64,000 nucleotides of DNA from Arcanobacterium_A bovis (GCF_042655305.1 NZ_JBHSLR010000005.1), one strand, 5' to 3'. Counted from the first letter of the stretch, positions 44,401-53,665 are shown. Translations and numbers: made by a program. The notes: a model not told the origin generated them from the letters alone.

Positions 44401-45100
44401 TGAAGAGGAGTTGCGTAAACTAGCCAAGTCTATCAGGGAGTTAGGTAACTGATTCCCAGCTCTGATTCATTCCTAAAAATTTAGCGATCAAGTCTATCAG
44501 GGAGTTAGGTAACTGATTCCCAGCCGTTACACAGCCTACCGTGCAGCGCTGGCAAGTCTATCAGGGAGTTAGGTAACTGATTCCCAGCAGAATTTGGAGC
44601 GCGCGGTAGACGGATTCAAGTCTATCAGGGAGTTAGGTAACTGATTCCCAGCCCACCGAATCCGGCAGCGAGATCAGCGCCAAGTCTATCAGGGAGTTAG
44701 GTAACTGATTCCCAGCAGAACTACGCAGCGATACTCGGCGAGTACAAGTCTATCAGGGAGTTAGGTAACTGATTCCCAGCCTGTTACTACGCCTATGATC
44801 TTGAAATCCAAGTCTATCAGGGAGTTAGGTAACTGATTCCCAGCGCTATCGCTCTACCCTTACCAGAAAAAACAAGTCTATCAGGGAGTTAGGTAACTGA
44901 TTCCCAGCTCAGAGATTAAGGCTGCAGCGCCAGCCGCAAGTCTATCAGGGAGTTAGGTAACTGATTCCCAGCCGTGCGCTCAGTCTCCCACTCCTCATAC
45001 CAAGTCTATCAGGGAGTTAGGTAACTGATTCCCAGCTTAATTATCTGATTGTGCGCAATCCTGCCAAGTCTATCAGGGATTATGCAACTGACTCGGACCG
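41476..45100 (-). CRISPR. CRISPR array, 57 repeats of 36 bases and 56 spacers
   Basis: I counted 57 repeats starting at 41476, 41540, 41604 and so on to 45065. The plus-strand repeat begins CAAGTCTATCAGGGAG and ends AACTGATTCCCAGC. Spacers are 28 bases, with five of 29. The first 56 repeats look identical; the last (45065) keeps only its first 15 bases intact. The tracrRNA anti-repeat shows that crRNAs are read from the minus strand, toward the cas genes. On that strand each repeat ends TGATAGACTTG, containing a TG-N-TANANT extended -10 motif. Spacer 3 (41640-41667) and spacer 5 (41768-41795) are identical. No AT-rich leader is visible in the 50 bases next to cas2. Confidence 0.98.
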
Positions 45101-45207
45101 TGTCCCATCCTATGCAGACCACAATACTCTGCAGTGGCTCATCCAACCACTCGACACCACCAAAACAGACCGAGCACTACATTCACCCGATACCTACCCC
45201 ACTACAT

Positions 45208-45531
45208 TCACTCGTTGAGCAAGTACCGAATGTACGTCTCCAACGACCCATCGGCGATTGCTGCATCAACTTCATCTTGCACAGCCGGATTCTCAATCTG
45301 GAACAAATACGTCCAGTCCGATTCTTTGCTGCCTTGATACGCGAGCACGGCTTCGCCGTCTTCAGTGCCTTGGTGTCCGATCACTGGCTCCCAGCCACAA
45401 GCGCGCACCGCCTCAAAAATAGTCTCAAGACGGCGTTCATAGTTGGGAGTGAAACGCTCGCCCTCCCAGCTCCACGCTGCTTTTTCGCCGTCGGGCTCTC
45501 TTGGAAATTCCTTTTCTTTCACGTCACTCAC
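45208..45531 (-). CDS. Small acidic protein, unknown function
   Basis: The 107-residue protein (WSWEGERFTPNYERRLETIFEAVRACGWEPVIGHQGTEDGEAVLAYQGSKESDWTYLF...) is acidic, soluble and without membrane segments. I do not recognise the family. Its start codon overlaps the stop of the upstream PfpI-like gene by four bases, so the two are translationally coupled and probably work together. The 107 bases between it and the CRISPR array hold no other feature beyond a short CACTACATTCAC repeat. Confidence 0.7.
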   Translation of the reverse strand: MSDVKEKEFPREPDGEKAAWSWEGERFTPNYERRLETIFEAVRACGWEPVIGHQGTEDGEAVLAYQGSKESDWTYLFQIENPAVQDEVDAAIADGSLETYIRYLLNE

Positions 45532-46085
45532 CTCTCCTGAACTGCTACTTCTTCGAAAACAGCAATAATGCCACGGTTGAACGCATCAATATCGCGCGGA
45601 CTGCGCGAGCTCAATAAATTCCCATCGCGATGAAACTCGGTGTCCACCCAGTACGCGCCCGCATTAATCAGATCTGTACGAATACGCGTAGTAGACGTGA
45701 GCGTTCGCCCAGCCAAAGTACCTGTCTCGATCAGAATCCACGCGCCGTGGCAAATCGGCGCCACTGGCTTGCCCGCATCCATAAAGGCTTTCACAAAAGC
45801 CTGCGCCTTCTCATTCGTGCGGATTTTATCGGAATTCAAGGTTCCGCCAGGTAGCACAAGCCCCAAGTAATCGCTTGGATCAGCTTCGTCCAAAGTCAGA
45901 TCCACCGGCACATCAATGCCGCGATCCCAGTCCCCTACCAAGCCAGTGATCAGTCCCTTTTCCTCCGAGACAAGCACCGGTTGTCCTCCGGCTTCGAGCA
46001 CCGCTTTCCAGGGTTCGGTGAGCTCATCCTGTTCAAAGCCTCGCTTGGCTAGGAATGCGATCTTGTAACCGTCTAATCCGGCCAT
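45528..46085 (-). CDS. DJ-1/PfpI family protein
   Basis: The 185-residue protein has the class I glutamine-amidotransferase-like fold of PfpI/YhbO proteins. The nucleophile elbow is KPVAPICHGAW with its Cys-His, and DLTLDEADPSDYLGLVLPGG carries the paired acid. Members act on glyoxal-damaged proteins or as stress chaperones or proteases; the exact activity is not settled. GAGGAGGGGGACAAG precedes the ATG. It is coupled to the small acidic gene downstream. Confidence 0.88.
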   Translation of the reverse strand: MAGLDGYKIAFLAKRGFEQDELTEPWKAVLEAGGQPVLVSEEKGLITGLVGDWDRGIDVPVDLTLDEADPSDYLGLVLPGGTLNSDKIRTNEKAQAFVKAFMDAGKPVAPICHGAWILIETGTLAGRTLTSTTRIRTDLINAGAYWVDTEFHRDGNLLSSRSPRDIDAFNRGIIAVFEEVAVQER

Positions 46086-46489
46086 CTTGTCCCCCTCCTC
46101 AGGTTTCGTTGTCAGGCACGCCTTCTGGTGGACGACGCCGCACGCTTACCGACGTCGCGTGGACGCAACACCCGTGCTTACCGACGTCGCGTATGTACCA
46201 GGGCAAACGCCCAACGCACGACGCCGAATCCCACGCGGACTTCGCAGCCCCGGCGTCGTCCATTCAATTCTTACTGCCACTCTAGTGATCCTCGCGTTGC
46301 AATGCCGCGCTTTTTCTTGCCAGCGAACACGTTGATACCAACTGCCCAGATTTAGCTACGAAACAACGCAACTATCCCAACCTGCGATTGCCGCAAAAGC
46401 TTCCCAGTAATGACTCTGGGGGTAGCGGCTAAATAAAAAGCCACTGCCCCCAGAACAGTCCCATACAGACCAGAGTTAGCTAATCTGCA
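46086..46489. other. Gene-free stretch with a 17-base direct repeat
   Basis: GCTTACCGACGTCGCGT occurs at 46144-46160 and again at 46176-46192, in a GC-rich part rich in ACGACGCCG words. No ORF in it has believable codon use. The only other element is the lipase terminator at 46416-46453. Confidence 0.55.
46416..46453 (-). terminator. Hairpin terminator after the lipase gene
   Basis: CTGGGGGTAGCGGCT and AGCCACTGCCCCCAG form a near-perfect 15-base-pair stem downstream of the lipase stop. Confidence 0.65.
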
Positions 46490-47512
46490 TTACTTGAGAT
46501 CATCGGCCGTGAGATACTCAGGAATCCATGTGCAGTTAATCGGCTTAGCTGCAGCAGGATTGAGAGCATTGAGACTCAACTGGAAAGCAACCTCGTCGTA
46601 CGTCATGTTTTGATGTCCATGAGTATCGAGCGGGCACACATCCTGAACGTTCATATTGGTTACGTTCGGTGCAGCCGGCAAATATGACCTCGTATGCGGC
46701 GTGATCATCGTGTCAAACACAGTTGAGACTACTGTGTATTTAACATCTGGATACGTCATCTGACCAGCATTGAGCTCAGTCATGAACTGAGAGCCAATGA
46801 GCTGTTGCAGAAGTGCCTGCGAGTTATGCTCATTGAGCATCTTCGTCTCGATATTCGGGAACCATTCGAGGAGCTGCAAGATGAGTGCATCCATGCCCAT
46901 CATCGTCGTGCCAGTATTGGAAGGCACGAGTCCAACAAGCTTGTCGACCTTCTTGTCTCCGCCATACCACTTGATATAGGCGCGTGGAAGTGCGCCGCCA
47001 CCTTGGGAATGACCGATAATATCAATCTTCTCAGATCCCGTAGCAGTCAGTACCCGATCGATAAATCCTGCCATGAAAGCGGCACTTTGCTTGATATCGC
47101 CCATAAACGAGGCAACATCGTTTTGCGGGTTGGTAGATGGGTTGTAGTTAAACGTAAACACGCAATACCCAGCTTGCTTAAGCCGTGGCGAGAAAAATGC
47201 CCATGCGGTATATGCGTCATTTCCAGTGCCAGGAATCAACAACACTGGATTCGTGCCAGGAGCAGGCTTACAGGTGAAATCATTAGCACCGAGTGGGTTG
47301 AGACCCGGCGTCTTATGAGACAGCATCTGTGCCCCTACAAAGGTGTGGCGATCAGGACCGAAGCCATTTGCCGGCACACCACCAGGACTGGTGAGCGCTT
47401 CTACTCCTCCAGGATTCTCAGGTGTTGGTTCAGCCGCATAAGCAACAGCTCCGGCACTAAAGCTCAGTGCCAGAACCGAAACGGCGGCGCAAATTTTTGC
47501 ATGAAACTTCAT
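46490..47512 (-). CDS. Secreted lipase/esterase
   Basis: The 340-residue protein has a signal peptide (CAAVSVLALSFSAGAVAYA-A, cleavage near residue 27) and an alpha/beta-hydrolase core: VLLIPGTGNDAYTAW (oxyanion region) and IDIIGHSQGGGALPR with the nucleophile S169. Asp and His of the triad probably lie in VCPLDTHGHQNM. It resembles actinobacterial secreted lipases acting on host or environmental lipids. AAGGAGAG precedes the ATG. It is close to a secreted glycosidase gene on the same strand. Confidence 0.87.
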   Translation of the reverse strand: MKFHAKICAAVSVLALSFSAGAVAYAAEPTPENPGGVEALTSPGGVPANGFGPDRHTFVGAQMLSHKTPGLNPLGANDFTCKPAPGTNPVLLIPGTGNDAYTAWAFFSPRLKQAGYCVFTFNYNPSTNPQNDVASFMGDIKQSAAFMAGFIDRVLTATGSEKIDIIGHSQGGGALPRAYIKWYGGDKKVDKLVGLVPSNTGTTMMGMDALILQLLEWFPNIETKMLNEHNSQALLQQLIGSQFMTELNAGQMTYPDVKYTVVSTVFDTMITPHTRSYLPAAPNVTNMNVQDVCPLDTHGHQNMTYDEVAFQLSLNALNPAAAKPINCTWIPEYLTADDLK

Positions 47513-47662
47513 CGTTCTCTCCTTGTCACTCGAAATTGCTGTACCTTCGAGTGATTTCAGTTTAGTTCAGATTTTCTAGGTCGGGTAGTAGCAGTTCGCC
47601 AAATTCCAGACATTGCTCACATATTGCATTTTCTAACAATCAGAATCAGCCACGATATGAGA

Positions 47663-47733
47663 CGGTTGGGTGCGCCAACGTCGTCCGTCAGAACCTCGTC
47701 CAACAGAACCTCGTCCGTCAGCGCGCCCAACCG
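47663..47733 (-). terminator. Hairpin with internal direct repeats after the GH3 gene
   Basis: Arms CGGTTGGGTGCGC and GCGCGCCCAACCG enclose a 46-base loop that carries repeated words (TCGTCCGTCAG and CAGAACCTCGTCC, twice each). It lies just downstream of the GH3 stop. Confidence 0.5.
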
Positions 47734-47755
47734 CAGCATTTACCAGAAGGTAGGA

Positions 47756-49885
47756 TTATTCAACTGAATAGGCAAGTGTCGCTTTCGCGTCGTCAACAGA
47801 ATCGGCAACATATACCTTGTAAGCTCCCTTGAGCACGCTATAGGCATGCGTTTGCACGTCCCAGACACTCAGTTCTTCCGCGCCAACCTTGACAGTCACA
47901 GTCTTGCTCTCCCCTGGTTTGAGCATTACTTTCTCAAATCCAACCAGTTCCTTCGGTGGAGTGGGCACGCTCGAAGTACCCGGTTTGCCAACGTAGAACT
48001 GCGGAGTCACAGCACCTGCCATCGAACCAGTGTTAGTAACCTTCACGCTCACTTCAAAGGAATCCTCCTGCGAGCCCGCTACCTTCGAAATTGCGGCATC
48101 ACTGTATTCAAAAGTGGTGTACGAAAGCCCCGAACCGAAAGTAAACGCTGGCTTGAGCTCACGCTGGTCAAACCAGCGATAGCCCATGAATACACCTTCG
48201 GTGTACTTCATATTAAATCCAGCATTTGCTCCTGGATACTGATCCGAGGTTTCCAGTGCCTTCTGCCCGGCAGCTGGGAACGTCAACGGCAAACGACCAG
48301 AAGGATTGACCTCGCCAAATAGCAATCCTGCCGTTGCCTCACCACCAGCCTGTCCCGGGTACCACACATTGAGCACTGCGCGCACGTCATTGATCCACGG
48401 CATGAGTACCGGACCGCCCACCTGCATCACCACGATTGTGTTCTTATTATTGGCAGCGGCAATCTGCACTGCATTGTTTTCATGCGGCATGAAATCAAGA
48501 TTGAGTCGATCAAGCAGCTCAGAAGACTGTTGCGTCGGCACAACGATCACCACATCTGCGTTCTTTGCCTGCAAAGCAATCCCGAGCGGATTCCACTCAG
48601 ACACCCACGAAACTTCGCTATTCGGCAGGCGCTTCTTGATCGCGTCAAGAGTCGAAACCGATTGCAATGCCTCGGTGTTCGACGATCCTCCACCACTCAT
48701 CTGCGCTTTTGCAGCATCGCCGACCACCAGCACTCGCTTCACATCGGTTCCAAGCGGCAGCACGCCGTCGTTCTTCATGAGAATCGAGCCTTCTTGCGCA
48801 ACTTTCAGGGCGACGGCGTCGCCACGACTTGCAGGAATAGCTTTCATATCGCGAGCGCGGTCGCCGCGCGCAGAATCCCACTCGTGGTCAAAGAGACCAA
48901 AGCGGAACATCTGCGTGAGAGTTTCTTTGACGCGCAATCGAACGTCGGCCCAACTCATCTGACCATTGCTGATCGCAGTGCGGATTTGATTTGGACTCGT
49001 CCAGAACGACCACGGTAGCTCGATATTTAAGCCGTCGCGAATATCCGTTGGCGACCACGCAGCCGGATAATCAGTGAGAACTAATCCGCCAAAACCATGC
49101 ACACCACGCAGGTCTTTCTTCAAAGTGTCCTCAGATCCACAGGCAGTGTCGCCATTTACCTTGTTATATGAGCACATCACTGCTGCTGGTTGCGCATTGT
49201 GAATAGCAATCCTGAATGGCCGCTCGTAAATCTCATGCAAAGTGCGCTCGTCGATATCCATACTCGCCAACGTGCGGTTCAAATCTTGGTTATTCGCCAC
49301 ATAATGCTTGAGGGTGGACATAATCCCCACACCCTGCATACCCTGCACATTTGCGCTTGCCATCCGGCCAGAAAGCAATGGATCTTCGCCGAAGTATTCA
49401 AATGTGCGGCCGCCGAGCGGGTTGCGCGCCAGATTGAAGCCTGGTCCGAACAACAGATCTTGACCACGGTCTTTTGCATCTGCACCGATCGCCTGCCCAT
49501 AATCATGGGCGGCTTTTACATCCCAAGTCGAGGCTTGCACGATTGGAGCTGGCATCTGCGTGGCTGGCTCACCGTTTCGCAATCCAGATGGCCCATCCGA
49601 CATCACGAAAGCAGGTACTTTCAGTTCAGGAATCGGCGGAATATAGCCAATAAATCGCGGCCCTCCCTGCGGCGCTTGCCCGCCCGTGAGCATTCCTTGT
49701 CCGTGCAACATATGAATGAGTTGATCTTCATTCATCACATCAACGAGCAACTCAGCCCTTTGTTCAGGCGTTTTACTGCTGTCTAACCACGGCATATCCT
49801 GTTGAGCAGCAGCAACAGACGGCACCACCATGAGCGACAGCGCCCCCACAATTCCAGCTACCCGTACAAGCAGTCGATTCTTCAT
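47756..49885 (-). CDS. Secreted glycoside hydrolase family 3 (beta-glucosidase-like)
   Basis: The 709-residue protein starts with a signal peptide (VAGIVGALSLMVVPSVAAA-Q). The GH3 N-terminal barrel has DGPSGLRNGE, KHYVANNQDLNR and GGLVLTDYPAAW with the nucleophile Asp. The C-terminal alpha/beta domain includes SGGGSSNTEAL, and a fibronectin III-like domain (VSVKVTNTGSMAGAVTPQFYV) follows. It releases sugars from beta-glucosides outside the cell; substrate range is not evident. AGGAG precedes the ATG. Gene-free flanks hold only the hairpins listed. Confidence 0.92.
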   Translation of the reverse strand: MKNRLLVRVAGIVGALSLMVVPSVAAAQQDMPWLDSSKTPEQRAELLVDVMNEDQLIHMLHGQGMLTGGQAPQGGPRFIGYIPPIPELKVPAFVMSDGPSGLRNGEPATQMPAPIVQASTWDVKAAHDYGQAIGADAKDRGQDLLFGPGFNLARNPLGGRTFEYFGEDPLLSGRMASANVQGMQGVGIMSTLKHYVANNQDLNRTLASMDIDERTLHEIYERPFRIAIHNAQPAAVMCSYNKVNGDTACGSEDTLKKDLRGVHGFGGLVLTDYPAAWSPTDIRDGLNIELPWSFWTSPNQIRTAISNGQMSWADVRLRVKETLTQMFRFGLFDHEWDSARGDRARDMKAIPASRGDAVALKVAQEGSILMKNDGVLPLGTDVKRVLVVGDAAKAQMSGGGSSNTEALQSVSTLDAIKKRLPNSEVSWVSEWNPLGIALQAKNADVVIVVPTQQSSELLDRLNLDFMPHENNAVQIAAANNKNTIVVMQVGGPVLMPWINDVRAVLNVWYPGQAGGEATAGLLFGEVNPSGRLPLTFPAAGQKALETSDQYPGANAGFNMKYTEGVFMGYRWFDQRELKPAFTFGSGLSYTTFEYSDAAISKVAGSQEDSFEVSVKVTNTGSMAGAVTPQFYVGKPGTSSVPTPPKELVGFEKVMLKPGESKTVTVKVGAEELSVWDVQTHAYSVLKGAYKVYVADSVDDAKATLAYSVE

Positions 49886-50047
49886 CGATTCACTCCTATT
49901 AGCTAAAATCAGGAATCATCTTTGATACCTAAAACTACGTGATACATAAACCACGCCTGTGACCTAAGTTACCCCAATTTTGACACCTGTTCAAAATGTA
50001 GTCACCGAATCAACCAAAATATAAGCACCACACATAAACAAAAAACG

Positions 50048-50096
50048 AAGTGGGCGAAAACGGCCGGTTGCTTTCACCAGCAGTTTTCGCCCACTT
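50048..50096 (-). terminator. Hairpin after ilvC
   Basis: AAGTGGGCGAAAAC and GTTTTCGCCCACTT are perfect complements separated by a 21-base loop, just after the ilvC stop. Confidence 0.7.
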
Positions 50097-50117
50097 TACG
50101 AAATTCAGGAAGCTCGA

Positions 50118-51146
50118 CTAGTTCCGAGCCGCAGATCCATCCGTGTAATCTGCGTCCTTCGACTCCCATGCAAACATCTTGCGAAGCTCTACGCCCACCT
50201 TTTCAATTGGGTGTTCTTGTCCGCGTTTGCGCAGCTCATTGAACTCAGGCGCACCGGCGTCTTGATCATCAATGAATCGCTTCGCGAATGCGCCGGACTG
50301 AATATCAGCCAGCACGTCCTTCATATTCTCCTTGACCTCCGGCGTAATCACGCGCGGTCCAGATACGTAATCACCAAATTCGGCGGTATCCGAAATCGAC
50401 CAACGCTGTTTCGCAAGTCCACCTTCATTGATCAAATCAACGATCAGCTTCAACTCATGCAGAACTTCAAAGTATGCAATTTCCGGCTGGTAACCAGCCT
50501 CGGTGAGCGTCTCGAAGCCATACTGGATAAGCTGCGACACTCCTCCACAGAGCACCGCCTGCTCGCCGAAAAGATCCGTCTCGGTCTCCTCGGTGAACGT
50601 CGTCTTGATCGCACCAGCTCGCGTGCCACCGATCGCCTTCGCGTACGACAACGCTAGATCCCAAGCCTGACCAGAGGCATCTTGTTCCACAGCTACGATA
50701 TCTGGAACGCCGCGGCCTTCTTCAAACTGACGACGCACGGTGTGACCTGGTCCCTTTGGAGCAACCATACACACGTCGTGACTTGCGTCCGGTTTGATGT
50801 AACCAAAGCGAATATTGAATCCGTGAGCAAAGAAAAGCGCCGCATCGGCTTTGAGGTTCGGCTCGATATCCTGGGCGTAAATCTGACGCTGGTGTTGGTC
50901 AGGAGCCAGAACCATGACGACGTCTGCCTGCGCGACGGCGTCGGCCACCGTTGCGACCTCCAAACCTTGTTCTTGCGCCTTGGCGATCGACGACGATCCC
51001 TCACGCAAGCCCACAACCACACTTACGCCTGAATCGCGCAGATTTAGCGCGTGGGCATGGCCTTGCGAACCGTAACCAATCACTGCAACTTTCTTTGACT
51101 GTATTAACGAAAGATCTGCGTCGGAATCGTAAAATATTTCTGCCAT
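50118..51146 (-). CDS. ilvC: Ketol-acid reductoisomerase
   Basis: The 342-residue class I enzyme has VAVIGYGSQGHAHALNLRDSGVSVVVGL (NADPH fold), MVAPKGPGHTVRRQFEEGRGVP, TFTEETETDLFGEQAVLCGG (metal-binding acids) and YFEVLHELKLIVDLINEGG. It converts acetolactate and acetohydroxybutyrate to dihydroxy acids for valine and isoleucine. GAGGGAGATAAA precedes the ATG. It is the last gene of ilvB-ilvN-ilvC on the minus strand. Confidence 0.97.
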   Translation of the reverse strand: MAEIFYDSDADLSLIQSKKVAVIGYGSQGHAHALNLRDSGVSVVVGLREGSSSIAKAQEQGLEVATVADAVAQADVVMVLAPDQHQRQIYAQDIEPNLKADAALFFAHGFNIRFGYIKPDASHDVCMVAPKGPGHTVRRQFEEGRGVPDIVAVEQDASGQAWDLALSYAKAIGGTRAGAIKTTFTEETETDLFGEQAVLCGGVSQLIQYGFETLTEAGYQPEIAYFEVLHELKLIVDLINEGGLAKQRWSISDTAEFGDYVSGPRVITPEVKENMKDVLADIQSGAFAKRFIDDQDAGAPEFNELRKRGQEHPIEKVGVELRKMFAWESKDADYTDGSAARN

Positions 51147-51266
51147 TTTTATCTCCCTCGGGATTTATTGGTCTCTGACCAGGTTGTTATTGACGTTTTC
51201 GAAGTGAATATTGTTGTGTTGTTGATGAAATCTTGACATGTATTGTGCAGCGCGCACCAGCGCAGA

Positions 51267-51298
51267 TTGGGTGTTATTCGCGTTGGGTGTTATTCGCG
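51267..51298. repeat. Perfect 16-base tandem duplication across the ilvN stop codon
   Basis: TTGGGTGTTATTCGCG is present twice, head to tail. On the coding strand the duplication spans the last codons and TAA of ilvN and adds a second copy of the same end just after it. Confidence 0.85.
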
Positions 51299-51823
51299 CG
51301 ATTGAGCAATCTGCATCTCGCTGATAACCTGCTCGGAAATTGAACGAGCGCCGCGTCCGATTGCCACAGTTCCGGTTTGCACAATTTCCTTTACTCCATA
51401 GGGGTGAAGCGCCGTGAGGAGCGCGTTCACCTTGGCCTCAGAACCGGTAGCTTCAACAGTGAGTGCTTCGGGCACCACGTCTACAACACGACCTCGGAAC
51501 ATCTCAACAATTTGCAAAACATTCGTTCGGTTAGCGTCGTTAGCACCAACTTTCACCAAGATAAGACGCCGCTCCACCGCAGTGTCGTCGTGCAATTCCT
51601 CAATATGAATCACGTTCACCAACTTGTTGAGTTGCTTTTGAATTTGCTCCAATGGATGCTCATCTGCAACCACAACCAAAGTGATCCGCGATAGCGACGG
51701 ATCTTCAGTCGGACCCACCGCGAGGGAATGAATGTTGAATGCTCGACGGGCAAATAGTCCTGCCACTCGCGCGAGCACACCTGGCTTATTCTCAACTAAT
51801 ACAGATAGCGTATGGTTACTCAT
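51290..51823 (-). CDS. ilvN: Acetolactate synthase small (regulatory) subunit
   Basis: The 177-residue protein starts HTLSVLVENKPGVLARVAGLFARRAFNIHSLAVG, the ACT domain that binds valine for feedback inhibition. The C-terminal domain (VDVVPEALTVEATGSEAKVNALL) activates the catalytic subunit. It begins nine bases after the ilvB stop with GAGGCAAG upstream. Its stop codon lies inside a tandem duplication (51267-51298). Confidence 0.96.
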   Translation of the reverse strand: MSNHTLSVLVENKPGVLARVAGLFARRAFNIHSLAVGPTEDPSLSRITLVVVADEHPLEQIQKQLNKLVNVIHIEELHDDTAVERRLILVKVGANDANRTNVLQIVEMFRGRVVDVVPEALTVEATGSEAKVNALLTALHPYGVKEIVQTGTVAIGRGARSISEQVISEMQIAQSRE

Positions 51824-51832
51824 TGTCTTGCC

Positions 51833-53665
51833 TCACTCATCCAGTCCGCTAAAGTCAGGACGCACATCACGCGCGTATTGAATTTCGTCATTCGACAATC
51901 CTGCTGGCACCATCGGCCAAATCATTGCGTCCGGCGACACCACAAACTCAACCACCACTGGCCGGTCATTTATCGCCATAGCCTGCTCGATTGCCGCGTC
52001 TACATCTTCAGGTCGCTCAACCCGAATCGCCGCACAGTCATAAGCGTCTGCGAGCTTGCTAAAATCAGGAATTCTGCGCGAGCCGTGCCCAGTGTTCAAC
52101 TCGGTGTGGGAATATCTCTGCTGGTAGAACAAATTTTGCCACTGCCGCACCATTCCCAATGAGGAATTGTTTATCAGCGCCACTTTGATCGGAATATCGT
52201 TGATCCGACAGGTAGCCAACTCCTGATTCGTCATTTGGAAAGAGCCGTCACCGTCAATGCACCACACAGTAGCGTCCGGATTCCCCACCTGTGCACCCAT
52301 CGCTGCCGGCACGCCAAATCCCATTGTTCCCGCTCCACACGAAGTGACCAGTTGCCGCGGAAACTCAAAGTCAATGTACTGCTGCGCCCACATCTGATGT
52401 TGCCCAACGCCAGTGGTAAATATCGAGCGCGGCGCGAGTTTACCCAGCCGCTCAATTACGTACTGCGGACTCATCAGCCCATCAGAAGTCTCCTGATAAC
52501 CCACCGGATAGGTCTCCTTCAAAGAATTGAGGAAGGTCCACCATGATCGAGTATCTGGCTCACCAAATTGCTCACAAGCGCGCATCACCGCCGCATTCAA
52601 TTTCTCGAGTGTGCAGCTCAGATCACCTAAAAGGGCGATGTCAGCGGTTTTATTCTTCGAGATTTCCGCCGGATCAATATCAGCATGAATCACTTTCGCA
52701 TGCGGAGCAAAGGATTCGAGGTGCCCGGTCACGCGATCATCAAATCGCGCACCAAGCACGATAAGCAGGTCTGCTTTCTGCATAGCGACGACGGCGGGTA
52801 CGGTTCCGTGCATACCCGGCATACCCAGACAATGCGGATCGCTATCCGGGAACGCGCCACGCGCGTTGAGCGTGGTAACGACTGGAAAACCTGTCTTTTC
52901 CACTAGCTCTTTGAGTAGTGGCGCCGCACCAGAGCGAACCATTCCGCCACCGACGTAGAACACAGGGCGACGTATAGCACACATAGCCTCCGCGGCGGCG
53001 TCGACAAGACTTTGCTTCGGAGTTTTCGGAGGATTATATCCCGGCAAATTCACTGGTGGTGGCCACACGAAGTCACACATTTGGTTTTGCGCGGACTTCG
53101 TAATGTCCACGAGCACTGGTCCCGGGCGCCCTGACTGTGCCAAGTAGAATGCTTCTGCGATACGCTGCGGAATTTCTTGAGCATCAGTGATAAGGAAGGA
53201 ATGCTTCGTGATCGGAAGTGAGGCACCCACAATATCCGCTTCTTGGAATGCGTCAGTGCCGATCGCTTGTGCCCCGACCTGGCCGGTTATGACAACGATT
53301 GGAACCGAATCCAAGTTTGCGTCTAGCAAAGCAGTGACGACGTTCGTGGCACCAGGCCCCGACGTCGCGAAACACACTCCAACTTTTCCTGTGGCGACGG
53401 CGTACCCTTCCGCAGCATGGCCCGCACCTTGCTCGTGCCGCACCAAAATATGACGCAGTACATGTGAATCGAATAGCGGGTCATAGGTAGGCAAAATGGA
53501 ACCGCCGGGCAGACCAAATACGTCTGTCACACCTAATTCTTCCAGCGAGCGCACGATTGATCGCGCTCCCGTTGACTCTTCGCGAATTGGCGTTCGTGCC
53601 ATGGCATCGCGCATTGACTCAGGAAATTCCATCAGCGTGTGCGGCTGATCGGGTATCTGCGTCAT
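51833..53665 (-). CDS. ilvB: Acetolactate synthase large (catalytic) subunit
   Basis: The 610-residue ThDP enzyme has the catalytic Glu in LVRHEQGAGHAAEGYA, FATSGPGATN, and the ThDP site GDGSFQMTNQELATCRINDIPIKVALINN. It makes acetolactate or acetohydroxybutyrate, the first shared step of branched-chain synthesis. It heads the ilvBNC operon. A leader peptide (53791-53835) and a terminator (53741-53769) lie upstream, so expression is probably set by attenuation. Confidence 0.97.
   Translation of the reverse strand: MTQIPDQPHTLMEFPESMRDAMARTPIREESTGARSIVRSLEELGVTDVFGLPGGSILPTYDPLFDSHVLRHILVRHEQGAGHAAEGYAVATGKVGVCFATSGPGATNVVTALLDANLDSVPIVVITGQVGAQAIGTDAFQEADIVGASLPITKHSFLITDAQEIPQRIAEAFYLAQSGRPGPVLVDITKSAQNQMCDFVWPPPVNLPGYNPPKTPKQSLVDAAAEAMCAIRRPVFYVGGGMVRSGAAPLLKELVEKTGFPVVTTLNARGAFPDSDPHCLGMPGMHGTVPAVVAMQKADLLIVLGARFDDRVTGHLESFAPHAKVIHADIDPAEISKNKTADIALLGDLSCTLEKLNAAVMRACEQFGEPDTRSWWTFLNSLKETYPVGYQETSDGLMSPQYVIERLGKLAPRSIFTTGVGQHQMWAQQYIDFEFPRQLVTSCGAGTMGFGVPAAMGAQVGNPDATVWCIDGDGSFQMTNQELATCRINDIPIKVALINNSSLGMVRQWQNLFYQQRYSHTELNTGHGSRRIPDFSKLADAYDCAAIRVERPEDVDAAIEQAMAINDRPVVVEFVVSPDAMIWPMVPAGLSNDEIQYARDVRPDFSGLDE

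Noticed and set aside
45049..45540. A 163-residue plus-strand frame after the array
   Set aside because: It begins in the last spacer and repeat and then runs antisense to the small acidic gene; coding character is on the minus strand.
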